Part shown: positions 1 through 8,309 of the stretch, one piece after another
Position numbering within the stretch: position 1 is the first letter of the stretch
Layout of the letters: each line of letters begins with the position of its first letter
Assembly: GCF_902832845.1 (NCBI RefSeq)
Contig: NZ_CADFDB010000007.1
Span: 62,001 to 126,000, forward strand
Source: Burkholderia metallica
GTDB taxonomy: Bacteria > Pseudomonadota > Gammaproteobacteria > Burkholderiales > Burkholderiaceae
Reading direction: 5' to 3'
Length of the DNA: 64,000 nucleotides
Notes under the pieces: model-generated
What the model saw: the letters and a program-made list of their open reading frames with translations, nothing else
Told to the model about the DNA's origin: nothing
Database searches by the model: none
Made by a program: the position numbers and the translations under genes

Positions 1-1
1 C

Positions 2-133
2 CATCGCGTGGTCAGCATCGGCTTCAGCCTGCCATATGTGGTCGCGCTGTTCACCGCGGCTTGCATTGCGGTCATCGCGCACATCCTCCGGCAGGCGAGC
101 GAGCTCGATGCCGAACATCGACAGTTCGTCTGA
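2..133 (+). CDS. C-terminal end of a DUF2975-type membrane protein (5' truncated by window edge)
   Basis: Only the last 43 codons are in the window; the reading frame is open to the left edge. What is visible is one hydrophobic helix (PYVVALFTAACIAVIAH) followed by a charged tail ending ELDAEHRQFV and a TGA. A final membrane helix with this kind of acidic/basic tail, placed 8 bp before a small Cro/XRE regulator, is the usual arrangement of DUF2975 membrane proteins with their YozG-like partner. The pairing supports the call; the fragment alone is too short to prove it. Function of the family is not established; a membrane-sensor role with the neighbouring repressor is only an inference. Confidence 0.6.
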   Translation, partial: HRVVSIGFSLPYVVALFTAACIAVIAHILRQASELDAEHRQFV

Positions 134-141
134 GGCGCGCG

Positions 142-366
142 ATGACGATCGTGGTCAAGCTCGATGTGATGCTCGCGACGCGCAAGGTCCGCTCGAAGGA
201 TCTCGCGGCAGCCGTCGGCATCACCGAACAGAATCTGTCGCTGCTCAAGCAAGGGAAGGTCAAGGGCATCCGTTTCGCGACGCTCGACGCGATCTGCCGC
301 TATCTCGACTGCCAGCCCGGCGACCTGCTCGCGTTCAGCGATGACGGCGGCGGCGAGCCGGACTGA
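142..366 (+). CDS. Small XRE/Cro-type helix-turn-helix regulator (YozG-like)
   Basis: A 74-residue protein that is almost entirely one HTH domain. The recognition region reads SKDLAAAVGITEQNLSLLKQG, broken here as SKDLAAAVGI then TEQNLSLLKQG (about residues 19-39), and the C-terminal half has the typical TLDAICRYLDCQPGDLL helix of this family. The start at ATG 142 gives the normal family length (about 70 aa); the frame is open upstream but that extension has no family character. It lies 8 bp after the DUF2975-like gene and overlaps the next gene by 26 bp, so the three are probably co-transcribed. Members are DNA-binding cytoplasmic proteins, usually paired with a DUF2975 protein. Target unknown. 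Confidence 0.88.
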   Translation: MTIVVKLDVMLATRKVRSKDLAAAVGITEQNLSLLKQGKVKGIRFATLDAICRYLDCQPGDLLAFSDDGGGEPD

Positions 367-1054
367 CCCGTCGCAGCCGAGAAGTGCCGACGTGGCGGGG
401 CGGCGTCGGTGGCGCATGGTCCCGGCGGCCGTCGCCGTTGCCGTCTCCGTGTCGATTCACCTGCTTGGATGGTTCGTGCTGCAACGGACACCGACGGCGG
501 CCGGCCCGGCAGCCGGCGTGTCGCGCCGCGTCGCGCTGCGTGTCGAGCTGATTCCGGCGCGGCCTGCGCCCGTGGCGAGCGTGCGTGACACCACGCGAAC
601 CGGCCCAGGGTCGGGTGGGCGCGGTGTCGGGCGCGCCGCGCCTTCGACGAAACGGCTTGCCGCGGTTGCAGCGTCGCGCATGGCGACGCGGACGTCTGCG
701 GATGCGGCGGGCGTTTCGCATCGGCAGCGCGAGGCGCTTGCCGGCGCAATCGCGGACCGACGCGAATCTCGTCCCGGCATCGCGTCGGGGCTCGATTTCG
801 ACTGGCGCCGCGATCTCGACGCGATCGGCTCTCGGCATGCGGCAGCGCGTAGCCCGGCGCAGGCGGCGGTGGGCGCGCTGGGCGCGTCGTCGGGCGGCGC
901 GGCTGCGCGCCGTGAGACGGTCGATGCGAGGCTGGCGGACGGCATGACGCATGCCCGTCGCGCCGACTGTCGGCGTGCGTATTCGGGTGCGGGCCTGCTG
1001 GCATTGCCGATGCTCGCACTGGATGCGGTTCGCGATACCGGCTGCAAATGGTGA
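341..1054 (+). CDS. Hypothetical single-pass membrane protein with a TonB-like N-terminus
   Basis: 237 residues. After a basic start there is one membrane helix at about residues 28-49 (AAVAVAVSVSIHLLGWFVLQ), followed by VALRVELIPARP, a pattern seen just after the anchor of TonB proteins. The remainder is Ala/Arg-rich and low in complexity, and the protein ends in a Cys-containing tail (ADCRRAY...DTGCKW). The C-terminal TonB fold that contacts outer-membrane receptors is not recognisable, so it is not a complete energy transducer. It overlaps the HTH gene by 26 bp in another frame, suggesting translational coupling. An alternative is a lineage-specific periplasm-facing anchor. Coding status is supported by codon bias and a clean start/stop; the function is unknown. 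Confidence 0.6.
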   Translation: MTAAASRTDPSQPRSADVAGRRRWRMVPAAVAVAVSVSIHLLGWFVLQRTPTAAGPAAGVSRRVALRVELIPARPAPVASVRDTTRTGPGSGGRGVGRAAPSTKRLAAVAASRMATRTSADAAGVSHRQREALAGAIADRRESRPGIASGLDFDWRRDLDAIGSRHAAARSPAQAAVGALGASSGGAAARRETVDARLADGMTHARRADCRRAYSGAGLLALPMLALDAVRDTGCKW

Positions 1055-1100
1055 AACGGGCGGCACGCGGGAAGCCCGCTTGCCGCCCGCAACGTCATGC

Positions 1101-1154
1101 ACTCAACGCACTCAACGCACTCAACGCACTCAACGCACTCAACGCACTCAACGC
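1101..1154. repeat. Six tandem copies of a 9-bp unit (ACTCAACGC)
   Basis: Six perfect head-to-tail copies of ACTCAACGC. The last copy contains the stop codon of the leftward MerR gene (TGA at 1148-1150), so every other copy is a further in-frame TGA downstream of that stop. The unit length is a multiple of three, so copy-number change would not alter the regulator. This is a microsatellite-type tract prone to slippage. Confidence 0.97.
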
Positions 1155-2176
1155 GCCGGCGCAAGCTGCGCCATCGCCTCCCGCACGAAGCCGATCAGCG
1201 TGTCGTCGGCCCACGAATCCTTCGTCAGCGCCGGCTCGCTCATCATCGCGTGACGAAATTTCGCGTGCGTGGCCGGATCGTGGCCCGCGTAGCTGCAGAA
1301 CAGCTCGAGCCAGCGCTGCGCGAGCGCGCGGCCTTCCGGCGAAGCGGGCGTCGCGCCCGCGTCGATCGCGTCGCGCACGTCGGCCATCAGTTGCGGCCAT
1401 TCCATCGCACGGTCGGCGTAGTGCGCGCGCATGAAGCGGATCTCGTCCTGTGCGAGATACTTCTCGAAGATCCGCATCTTCGTTTCCGCCGACGCGCGCA
1501 GCACGTAGTCGCGCAGCGCGGTCGAAATGCCGATTTTCGACTGCATTGCCGGCTCCTGCTCGTGCATCAGGTTCAGCTTCGTCAGCAGCCGCGGATCGTT
1601 GTTCGTGTCGCGCACGAGCAGCGCCATCCAGCGGCCGGCGAGCGCACGCACGCGCTCGTCCTCGGCGGGCACGCCCGCGTCGTACAGCGCGCGGACGTCG
1701 TCGATGAGGGCGATCCATTCGGCGTCGCCAGCCTGGCTTTTCTGGTACATCGGCAGGCGCGCGAGTTCTTCCTCGGAAAAATATTTGTCGTACACGGTCA
1801 TCAACTCCAGTGTGGTGAGCCAGTCGGCCAGCTCCGGCTCCGTGCCCGCGGCGAGCTGCGCATGCAGGCTCACGAGCCGCTCGCGCAGCTGCGTGGTCTG
1901 CGCGAGCTGACGGTCGAGCAGTGCGATCTGCTTCGCGACGATATCGACGAGCGGGGTGTCGGGCTGGTTCAGGTGGTCGCCGATTTCGGCGAGCGACAGG
2001 CCGAAGCGACGCAGCGCCTGGATCTGGTGGAGCCGGGCGATGTCGTGGCGGTCGTACAGCCGGTAGCCGTTGTCGGCGCGCGCCGAAGGCGTCAGCAGAC
2101 CGATCGCGTGATAGTGATGAAGCGTGCGGACGGTCAGCCCGCTGCGTTTCGCCAGTTCTCCCACTTTCAGTCGCAT
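1148..2176 (-). CDS. MerR-family transcriptional regulator with C-terminal TipAS-like ligand domains
   Basis: 342 residues from the ATG at 2176, chosen because GGAGGAA lies at the right distance upstream; an in-frame ATG 12 bp earlier lacks a good ribosome site. Residues 1-70 are a MerR winged helix (VGELAKRSGLTVRTLHHYHA then GYRLYDRHDIARLHQIQALR), followed by a coiled-coil dimerisation helix to about residue 120. The remaining 220 residues hold repeated all-alpha segments resembling the TipA effector-binding domain. Such regulators bind drug-like or peptide ligands and activate promoters with an over-long spacer; a candidate autoregulatory promoter of that kind is just upstream. The gene is downstream of and co-directional with the RND operon but 129 bp away, so a link to efflux is only a suggestion from position. 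Confidence 0.9.
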   Translation of the reverse strand: MRLKVGELAKRSGLTVRTLHHYHAIGLLTPSARADNGYRLYDRHDIARLHQIQALRRFGLSLAEIGDHLNQPDTPLVDIVAKQIALLDRQLAQTTQLRERLVSLHAQLAAGTEPELADWLTTLELMTVYDKYFSEEELARLPMYQKSQAGDAEWIALIDDVRALYDAGVPAEDERVRALAGRWMALLVRDTNNDPRLLTKLNLMHEQEPAMQSKIGISTALRDYVLRASAETKMRIFEKYLAQDEIRFMRAHYADRAMEWPQLMADVRDAIDAGATPASPEGRALAQRWLELFCSYAGHDPATHAKFRHAMMSEPALTKDSWADDTLIGFVREAMAQLAPAR

Positions 2177-2204
2177 TCGTTCCTCCATTCGGTACGCACA
2201 CTGG

Positions 2205-2235
2205 AGTCTCGAACGTTACGCTACGTGAGGGTCAA
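2205..2235 (-). promoter_or_regulatory. Candidate MerR-type promoter of the merR/tipAS-like gene
   Basis: On the minus strand, TTGACC (2230-2235) is followed after 19 bp by GAGACT (2205-2210). A 19-bp spacer is characteristic of MerR-activated promoters, and the spacer begins with CTCACGT and contains ACGTTCGAG, an imperfect dyad like those of TipA/SkgA-type operators. The start codon lies 29 bp further on. Confidence 0.4.
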
Positions 2236-2305
2236 GCGGAAGATCGGAAATCGGCGACCGGACGCGCGCGGGGTCGCCGCACGCGCGTCCGGTCGGAGGG
2301 GCGGG

Positions 2306-3856
2306 TCATTGCGCCGAGGGCGTGGCGTCGGGCGCGGCGGCGTGTGCGTGCCGGCCGGTTGCGTCGTCGGCTGCGCGGCCGGCGTTGCCGGACTTGTCGC
2401 CGGTGTCCACCGGCGGTGTGCCCATCGCCTGATAAAGCCGCGCGGTGTCCGCGAACCGCGCGCCGGTCGCGCGGATCTCGTCGAGCCGCGCATTGCGGTA
2501 CTGCAGCTCGCTGGCGCGCGCAGCCGACGGCGGCAGCGCGCCGAGCCGCACGCGGGCCGCCGCGTCGTCATAGGCGCCGCGCGCGGACAGCGCGGCGCGC
2601 GACGACGCATCGAGCGCTTCCGCATCGTGCTCGAGCGCCGCGAGCGAATCGGCGACGTTCTGGAACGCGCCGAGCACGGCCTGCCTGTACTGGTCGACGG
2701 CGGCCTCGTAGGTCGCCTTCGCCGCGCGGCGCTGCGCGAGCAGCGCGCCGCCGTGGAAGATCGGCTGGCTCAGCGACGCGCCGACGTTCCAGATCGCGCC
2801 GGCGCCCGACAGCATCGTCGGCCAGCTGAAGCCGCCTTTGCCCATCGCGGCCGACAGCGACAACTGCGGGAACAGCTGCGCGGTCGCGAGGCCCACTTCG
2901 GCCGCGGCCGCCTTCAGCCCCGCGTCGGCCGCCTGGATGTCCGGGCGGCTTCGCAGCAGGTCCGACGGCACGACGACCGGCACCTGTTCGGGCAGGTGCA
3001 GATCGGTAAGCGCCAGGTCGGCCGGCGGCCGGTCGGGCGTGCGGCCGACCAGGACCGCGAGAGCATGACGCGCCGAGTCGCGTTGCTGGCGCAGCGCGGG
3101 CAGGCTGGCCGCGAACGTGTCGGCGCTTTGCCGCGCATTCAGCGCGTCGCTGCGCGATGCCGAGCCGAGCGCGTAGCGGCGTTCGGCATCGTGCGCCTGG
3201 GCGTTGGCGAGCGCGACGAGCCGCTCGGTCGTCTCGATCTGCGCATTGAGCACCGACACGGTGATCGACGCGGTGACGATGTTCGCGGCCAGCGCGCGCC
3301 GCGCGGATTCGAGCTGGAACGCGCTGACGTCGACGCGTCGCGCCAGCGCGCGGTTCGCGAAACGCGACGCGCCGAACAGGTCGATCGTGTAGCTCGCCTG
3401 CAGCTGGCCGACGAACGTGTCGTACAGCAGCGTCGGTGCGCCGAGCGCGGGAATCGGCACGCCGAGCGCGCGCTGGCGCGCGGCCTGGCCGCCCGCGTCG
3501 ATCGACGGCAGCAGCGAGCTGCCGATCTGCCCGCGCAACTGTTCGCGCGCGGCATCGAGCGAGTGGGATGCCGCGCTCAACGTCGGGCTGTTGCGCAGCC
3601 CTTCGTCGACGAGCGCGTTCAGCGCGTCGGAGCGGTACTGCTTCCACCAGTCGGGCACCGGCTGCGCGCCCACTTCGAACTGTTGCGCGACGCCTTGCGC
3701 GGACACGGTCTGCTGCACTTGCGGCGTGGCGCCGTAGTGCGCGGGCGACGGCATCGCGGGCGGCTCGCCGCTCGGCGCGAACCACGCGCAGCCCGCGAGC
3801 GGGCCGGCGAGACTCGCCGCCGCGAGCGCCCGGACGGCTTGGGTTTTCAGGTTCAT
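2306..3856 (-). CDS. RND efflux outer-membrane lipoprotein (OprM/NodT family)
   Basis: 516 residues. A lipoprotein signal ends in LAGC with the acylated Cys at position 23. The mature protein opens with DWWKQYRSDALNALVDEGLRNSPTL and shows the two internally duplicated alpha-hairpin halves of outer-membrane efflux factors, with the typical VVPSDLLRSRPDIQAADAGL junction and the ASLSQPIFHGGALLAQRRAA repeat-2 motif. It forms a trimeric channel across the outer membrane and periplasm, docking on the pump and adaptor encoded just upstream. The ATG at 3856 was preferred over one at 3868, which would lie 3 bp from the pump stop; either is possible. The C-terminal 40 residues are low-complexity and His/Ala-rich. 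Third gene of the efflux operon. Confidence 0.94.
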   Translation of the reverse strand: MNLKTQAVRALAAASLAGPLAGCAWFAPSGEPPAMPSPAHYGATPQVQQTVSAQGVAQQFEVGAQPVPDWWKQYRSDALNALVDEGLRNSPTLSAASHSLDAAREQLRGQIGSSLLPSIDAGGQAARQRALGVPIPALGAPTLLYDTFVGQLQASYTIDLFGASRFANRALARRVDVSAFQLESARRALAANIVTASITVSVLNAQIETTERLVALANAQAHDAERRYALGSASRSDALNARQSADTFAASLPALRQQRDSARHALAVLVGRTPDRPPADLALTDLHLPEQVPVVVPSDLLRSRPDIQAADAGLKAAAAEVGLATAQLFPQLSLSAAMGKGGFSWPTMLSGAGAIWNVGASLSQPIFHGGALLAQRRAAKATYEAAVDQYRQAVLGAFQNVADSLAALEHDAEALDASSRAALSARGAYDDAAARVRLGALPPSAARASELQYRNARLDEIRATGARFADTARLYQAMGTPPVDTGDKSGNAGRAADDATGRHAHAAAPDATPSAQ

Positions 3857-3870
3857 CGATCGATCCATGG

Positions 3871-6800
3871 TCAGGCTCCCGACGGCGCGGCCGGCGTGCC
3901 GCCGGGCGGCGGGCCGTCGTGCGGGTCGCGCTCGTCGCGCTTCACGCGGAACCACGTCGCATACAGCGCGGGCAGGTAGAACAGCGTCAGCACGGTCGCG
4001 CTCGTGATGCCGCCCATCAGCGCGGTCGCCATCGGCCCGAAGAAGTTCGAGCGCAGCAGCGGGATCAGCGCGAGCACGGCGGCCGCGGCCGTCAGCGTGA
4101 TCGGGCGGAAGCGCCGCACGGTCGCGCCGATGATCGCGTCGACGCGGCCGTGGCCGATCGCGATGTCCTGCTCGATCTGGTCGACGAGGATCACCGAGTT
4201 GCGCATGATGATCCCGAACATCGCGATCACGCCGAGCATCGCGACGAAGCCGAACGGCTGGCCGAACAGCAGCAGCGTCGCGACCACGCCGATCAGCCCG
4301 AGCGGCGCGGTCAGCACGACCATCAGCACGCGCGAGAAGCTCTGCAACTGGATCATCAGCAGCGTGAACACCGCGATCGCCATCAGCGGCATCTGCGCAT
4401 TGATCGACTTCTGCGCCTTGGCGCTTTCCTCGACCGAGCCGCCGATGTTGATCTGATAGCCGACCGGCAACTGCGCGCGCAGCGCGTTCAGCTTCGCGTC
4501 GACCGCATGCGTGACGTCGATGCCCTGCGCGCCGGCGCGCACGTCCGACTGCACGGTGATGGTCGGCTGGCGGTCGCGCTCCCACACGACGCCGTATTCG
4601 AGCGTCGGCTCGAAGCGGCCGAGCGAGCCGAGCGGCACCGGGCCGTTCGGCGTCGGCAGCGCGAGGCCGGCGAGCTTCGCCGGATCGACGCGATCGGCCC
4701 GCGGCGCGCGCAGATCGACCGCGATCAGCTTGTCGCGCTCGCGGTACTGCGTGACGGTCGTGCCGGACAGCGTCATCGCGAGGAAGCTCGACACGTCCTG
4801 CGACGTGACGTTCAGCTCGCGCGCCTTCTTCTGGTCGATCTCGAAGCGCACCGAGCGCTCGGCCGGCTCGTCCCAGTCGAACTGCACGTTCACCGTACGC
4901 GTATCGCCGCGCATCGTCGCCGCGACCTTCTCGGCGATCGAGCGCACCGTCGCGATGCTGTCGCCGCTCACGCGGAACTGCACCGGATAGCCGACGGGCG
5001 GCCCGTTCTCGAGCCGCGACAGCCGCCAGCGCACGGCCGGGAACTGCTCGCGCAACGTGGTTTCGAGCCAGGTCGCGAGCTTCTCGCGATCTTTCACCGA
5101 CTTCGCGGTGATCACGAACTGCGCGAAGTTCGGCAACTGAAGCTGCTGGTCGAGCGGCAGGTAGAAGCGCGGCGCGCCGCTGCCGACGAAGTTCACCGAA
5201 TGATCGATCTCGGGGCGCTTGTCGATCACTTTCTCCAGGCGCTCGGTTTCGCGCAGCGTCGCCGCGAACGACGCGCCTTCGGGCAGCCGCAGGTCGACGA
5301 GCAGCTCGGGGCGGTCGGAGCTCGGGAAGAACTGCTGCGGCACCAGCGAGAAACCCATCAGCGCGACGACGAACAGCGCGCCGGTGATCAGCAGTACGAC
5401 GAAGCGCCGCTCGATGCACCAGTCGACCCAGCCGCGCAGCCGCCGGTAGAAGCGCGTGTCGTAGATGTCGTGCTCGTGGTCGTCCGGCAGGTGCGCTTCG
5501 TGCGCGTGACGCTTGCGCTCGGGCAGCAGGTGGTAGCCGAGCAGCGGGATCAGCACGACGGCCGCGAACCACGACGCGATCAGCGCGATCGCCGACACCT
5601 CGAAGATCGAGCGCGTGTATTCGCCGGTGCTCGATTTCGCGAGCGCGATCGGCAGGAAGCCCGATACCGTGACGAGCGTGCCCGTCAGCATCGGGAACGC
5701 GGTGCTCGTGTACGCGAACGCGGCCGCGCGTGCGCGGGTGTAACCCTGTTCGAGCTTCACGGCCATCATTTCGACCGCGATGATCGCGTCGTCGACGAGC
5801 AGCCCGAGCGCGAGCACGAGCGTGCCGAGCGACACCTTGTGCAGCCCGATGTCGAACAGATACATGAAGAGCGCGGTGACCGCGAGTACGACCGGGATCG
5901 AGATCACGACCACCATCCCGGTGCGCAGCCCGAGCGACACGAGGCTCACGACCAGCACGATTGCGACGGCTTCGGCGACGGCTTCGAGGAAGTCGTCGAC
6001 CGAATGCGCGACCGCGTGCGGCATGCTCGATACCAGCGTCAGCTTGAGGCCGGCCGGCAGTTGCGCCTGCAGGTCCTTCGATTCGGCGTCGAGCGCGTTG
6101 CCGAGCCGGATCACGTCGCCGCCCGGCTGCATCGTGATGCCGATGCCGAGCACCGCGTGGCCGTTCGCGCGCATCTGCGTGACGGCCGGATCGTCGTAGC
6201 CGCGCCTGACCGTCGCGAGATCGCCGAGGCGGAACGTGCGGCCGTTGATGCGGATCAGCGTATCGGCGATCGCATCGACGTTGTCGAACTGGCCGCTCGG
6301 CCGCACGAACACGCGATCGTCGGCGCTCGTCAGCACGCCGGCCGACGAGATGTCGTTCTGCGCGTTGATCGCCTGCCCGAGCTGCTGCGGCGAGATGCCC
6401 AGGCGCGTGAGTTGCGCGTTGTTCACCTCGATGAAGATCCGCTGGTCGGGGTCGCCGAAATAGTCGACCTTGCCGACGCCCGGCACGCGCAGCAGCACGG
6501 TGCGCAACTGGTCGGCGTAGTCGTGCAGCTGCGCGGGCGTGAAGCCGTCGCCCTCGAGCGTCCAGATGTTGGTGTAGACGTCGCCGAATTCGTCGTTGAA
6601 GAACGGACCCTGCACGCCGGGCGGCAGCGTATAGCCGATGTCGCCCACTTTCTTGCGGATCTGGTACCAGGTCTCGGGCACGTCCTTCACGGGCGCCGAA
6701 TCCTTCATCGTGAAGAAGATCAGCGATTCGCCGGGGCGCGAATAGCTGCGCAGGAAGTCGATGGCCGGCGTTTCCTGCAGCTTGCGGCCGATCCGGTCGG

Positions 6801-7017
6801 TCACCTGTTCCTGTACCTGGCGCGCGCTCGCGCCCGGCCAGAACGTCCGGACCACCATCACGCGGAACGTGAACGGCGGGTCTTCGGACTGGGCGAGGCG
6901 CGTGTACGCGAGGATGCCCGCGAGCGTCGCGAGCGCGATCAGGTAGACGACCAGCGCCTGGTGGCGCAGCGCCCATGCAGACAGGTTGAAGCGGCCTTCT
7001 TCGTAGGAAACGCTCAC
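3871..7017 (-). CDS. RND-family efflux pump, inner-membrane proton antiporter
   Basis: 1048 residues from a GTG at 7017 that overlaps the adaptor stop by 4 bp (GTGA). The protein begins FNLSAWALRHQALVVYLIAL and has the two-fold repeat of RND pumps: 12 predicted membrane helices with large periplasmic loops after helices 1 and 7. The proton-relay pair of acidic residues in helix 4 is present (LGLLVDDAIIAVEM), and the C-terminal FRPITLTAAAAVLALIPL motif is intact. The early segment with AQSEDPPFTFRVMVV and WPGASARQVQEQVTDRI resembles the TriC/HAE-1-like branch rather than heavy-metal CzcA pumps. It probably exports hydrophobic drugs, detergents or biocides out of the periplasm and inner membrane. 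The substrate cannot be read from sequence. Confidence 0.95.
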   Translation of the reverse strand: MSVSYEEGRFNLSAWALRHQALVVYLIALATLAGILAYTRLAQSEDPPFTFRVMVVRTFWPGASARQVQEQVTDRIGRKLQETPAIDFLRSYSRPGESLIFFTMKDSAPVKDVPETWYQIRKKVGDIGYTLPPGVQGPFFNDEFGDVYTNIWTLEGDGFTPAQLHDYADQLRTVLLRVPGVGKVDYFGDPDQRIFIEVNNAQLTRLGISPQQLGQAINAQNDISSAGVLTSADDRVFVRPSGQFDNVDAIADTLIRINGRTFRLGDLATVRRGYDDPAVTQMRANGHAVLGIGITMQPGGDVIRLGNALDAESKDLQAQLPAGLKLTLVSSMPHAVAHSVDDFLEAVAEAVAIVLVVSLVSLGLRTGMVVVISIPVVLAVTALFMYLFDIGLHKVSLGTLVLALGLLVDDAIIAVEMMAVKLEQGYTRARAAAFAYTSTAFPMLTGTLVTVSGFLPIALAKSSTGEYTRSIFEVSAIALIASWFAAVVLIPLLGYHLLPERKRHAHEAHLPDDHEHDIYDTRFYRRLRGWVDWCIERRFVVLLITGALFVVALMGFSLVPQQFFPSSDRPELLVDLRLPEGASFAATLRETERLEKVIDKRPEIDHSVNFVGSGAPRFYLPLDQQLQLPNFAQFVITAKSVKDREKLATWLETTLREQFPAVRWRLSRLENGPPVGYPVQFRVSGDSIATVRSIAEKVAATMRGDTRTVNVQFDWDEPAERSVRFEIDQKKARELNVTSQDVSSFLAMTLSGTTVTQYRERDKLIAVDLRAPRADRVDPAKLAGLALPTPNGPVPLGSLGRFEPTLEYGVVWERDRQPTITVQSDVRAGAQGIDVTHAVDAKLNALRAQLPVGYQINIGGSVEESAKAQKSINAQMPLMAIAVFTLLMIQLQSFSRVLMVVLTAPLGLIGVVATLLLFGQPFGFVAMLGVIAMFGIIMRNSVILVDQIEQDIAIGHGRVDAIIGATVRRFRPITLTAAAAVLALIPLLRSNFFGPMATALMGGITSATVLTLFYLPALYATWFRVKRDERDPHDGPPPGGTPAAPSGA

Positions 7018-8123
7018 GATGCGAAGTCCTCCGGATGCAACGGCGCGATCGCGCGTACCTTCTCGCCCGCGCTGACCGTGTGCACGCCCTGCAGCACGAC
7101 GCGCTCGCCGGGCTGCAGCCCGTGCGACACGGTGACCGTGCGCTCGTTGAAGCGGGCGACGTCGACGCGGCGCAACTCGAGCGTGTCGTCCTTCGTGCGC
7201 ACGACCCACACGGCCGGATGCGCGCCGTCGTGGAACAGCGCGGTGGCGGGCAGCGTGATCGGCGATGCATCGCCGGCGGCCGGCGCGCCGGCGAATGCGA
7301 CGTCGGCGGTCATCCCGAGCCGGATCGACGGATCGGGCGCGGCGAGCGTGAGCTTCACGCGGTAGGTGCGGCTTTGCGGATCGGCGGCCGGCGCGATCTC
7401 GCGCACCTTCGCCGCGAACCGGCGGCCCGGCAGCGACGGCAGCGTGACGGTAGCCGCGTGGCCGGGCGCGAGCGATGCGAGCGCGGCCTCGGGCACGTCG
7501 CTGACGACGTCGACGTCGCCCGACCACGCGAGCTGGTAGACGGGCTGGCCGGCCGACACGTTCTGGCCGGTATCGGCCTGTTCCGCGGTGATGGTGCCCG
7601 CATGATCGGCGACGAGCGTCGCGTAGCGAAGCTGGTTCTTCGCGAGCGCGAGCTGCTGCTGCGCCTGGTTGTGCTGGGCCAACGCCGACGTGTAGCTGTT
7701 CTCGGTCTGTTCGAGCTGCGCGGTCGCGATCAGGTTTTCGCGGGCCTGCGCGCGATCGCGGTCGAGCTGCTGCTTCGCGAACGCGAGGCTGTGGGTCGCG
7801 GCATCGAGTTGCGCCTGCGCGCTCGCGGCGTTCTTCTCGACGTCGGACGGATCGAGCAACGCGACGACCTGGCCGACCTTGACCGTATCGCCGAGGCGCA
7901 CCTTGCGCTCGATGATCTTGCCGGCGATGCGGAACGACAGCGGCGTGGCATAGCGCGGCTGGATCTCGCCGGGCAGCGTGCTGGCGACGGCGGCGCCGTC
8001 GGCATGAGCGGGCAGCGCGACGACGGGGCGCGGGGCGGGCGGCGCGGCTTCTTTCGGATGACAGGCGGCGAGGACGAGCGCAGCGCCGACCAGCAGCGCG
8101 GCGCGGGAACCGGAGCGATTCAC
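7014..8123 (-). CDS. RND efflux periplasmic adaptor (membrane fusion protein), lipoprotein
   Basis: 369 residues. A GTG at 8123 follows a GGGGG run and gives a clean lipoprotein signal (LLVGAALVLAAC, acyl Cys at 21); a longer open frame to 8204 lacks this and is rejected. Domains in order: first barrel/lipoyl half (GKIIERKVRLGDTVKVGQVVALLD), an alpha-helical hairpin rich in Ala and Gln (about residues 80-170), the second lipoyl half (AGTITAEQADTGQNVSAGQPV) and the beta-barrel and proximal domains. It bridges the pump and outer-membrane factor in the periplasm. First gene of the leftward operon, divergent from the TetR regulator with 186 bp between the start codons. Confidence 0.94.
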   Translation of the reverse strand: MNRSGSRAALLVGAALVLAACHPKEAAPPAPRPVVALPAHADGAAVASTLPGEIQPRYATPLSFRIAGKIIERKVRLGDTVKVGQVVALLDPSDVEKNAASAQAQLDAATHSLAFAKQQLDRDRAQARENLIATAQLEQTENSYTSALAQHNQAQQQLALAKNQLRYATLVADHAGTITAEQADTGQNVSAGQPVYQLAWSGDVDVVSDVPEAALASLAPGHAATVTLPSLPGRRFAAKVREIAPAADPQSRTYRVKLTLAAPDPSIRLGMTADVAFAGAPAAGDASPITLPATALFHDGAHPAVWVVRTKDDTLELRRVDVARFNERTVTVSHGLQPGERVVLQGVHTVSAGEKVRAIAPLHPEDFAS

Positions 8124-8246
8124 GAAACCCCCAGATGAGGTGAGAGCGAGAGCGTAACGAGGCCGGCAAGCGCGGCGCGCGCTTGCCCCGAGCGGCGCCG
8201 GCACGGACGCGCGGACACCTTCTTTCAGAAACTGTGGCGAATTCTA

Positions 8247-8260
8247 ATACACACCTGTAT
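8247..8260. promoter_or_regulatory. Candidate TetR operator between the regulator and the RND operon
   Basis: A perfect inverted repeat, ATACA-CACC-TGTAT, in the AT-richest part of the divergent intergenic region, 49 bp upstream of tetR and 123 bp upstream of the efflux adaptor. AcrR-like TetR proteins bind sites with similar TACA/TGTA arms. The location suits repression of both directions. Confidence 0.45.
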
Positions 8261-8309
8261 CTGAATGCAAAGATGAATCCGAAAGGTAAAGGGTGCTAGA
8301 CTGCGCCGC

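Noticed and set aside
1097-3979. Plus-strand frame starting with repeated His-Ser-Thr units
   Set aside because: Translation of the 9-bp DNA repeat followed by an antisense shadow of the MerR and efflux genes.
2306-7270. A 1654-codon minus-strand frame joining the outer-membrane factor and much of the pump region
   Set aside because: Its first two thirds are an out-of-frame shadow of the pump gene; only the last 516 codons, starting at 3856, are a real protein.
3436-7365. Plus-strand open frame of 1309 codons opposite the RND pump
   Set aside because: Arg/His/Gly-rich antisense frame without motifs, an effect of the GC-rich third positions of the pump gene.
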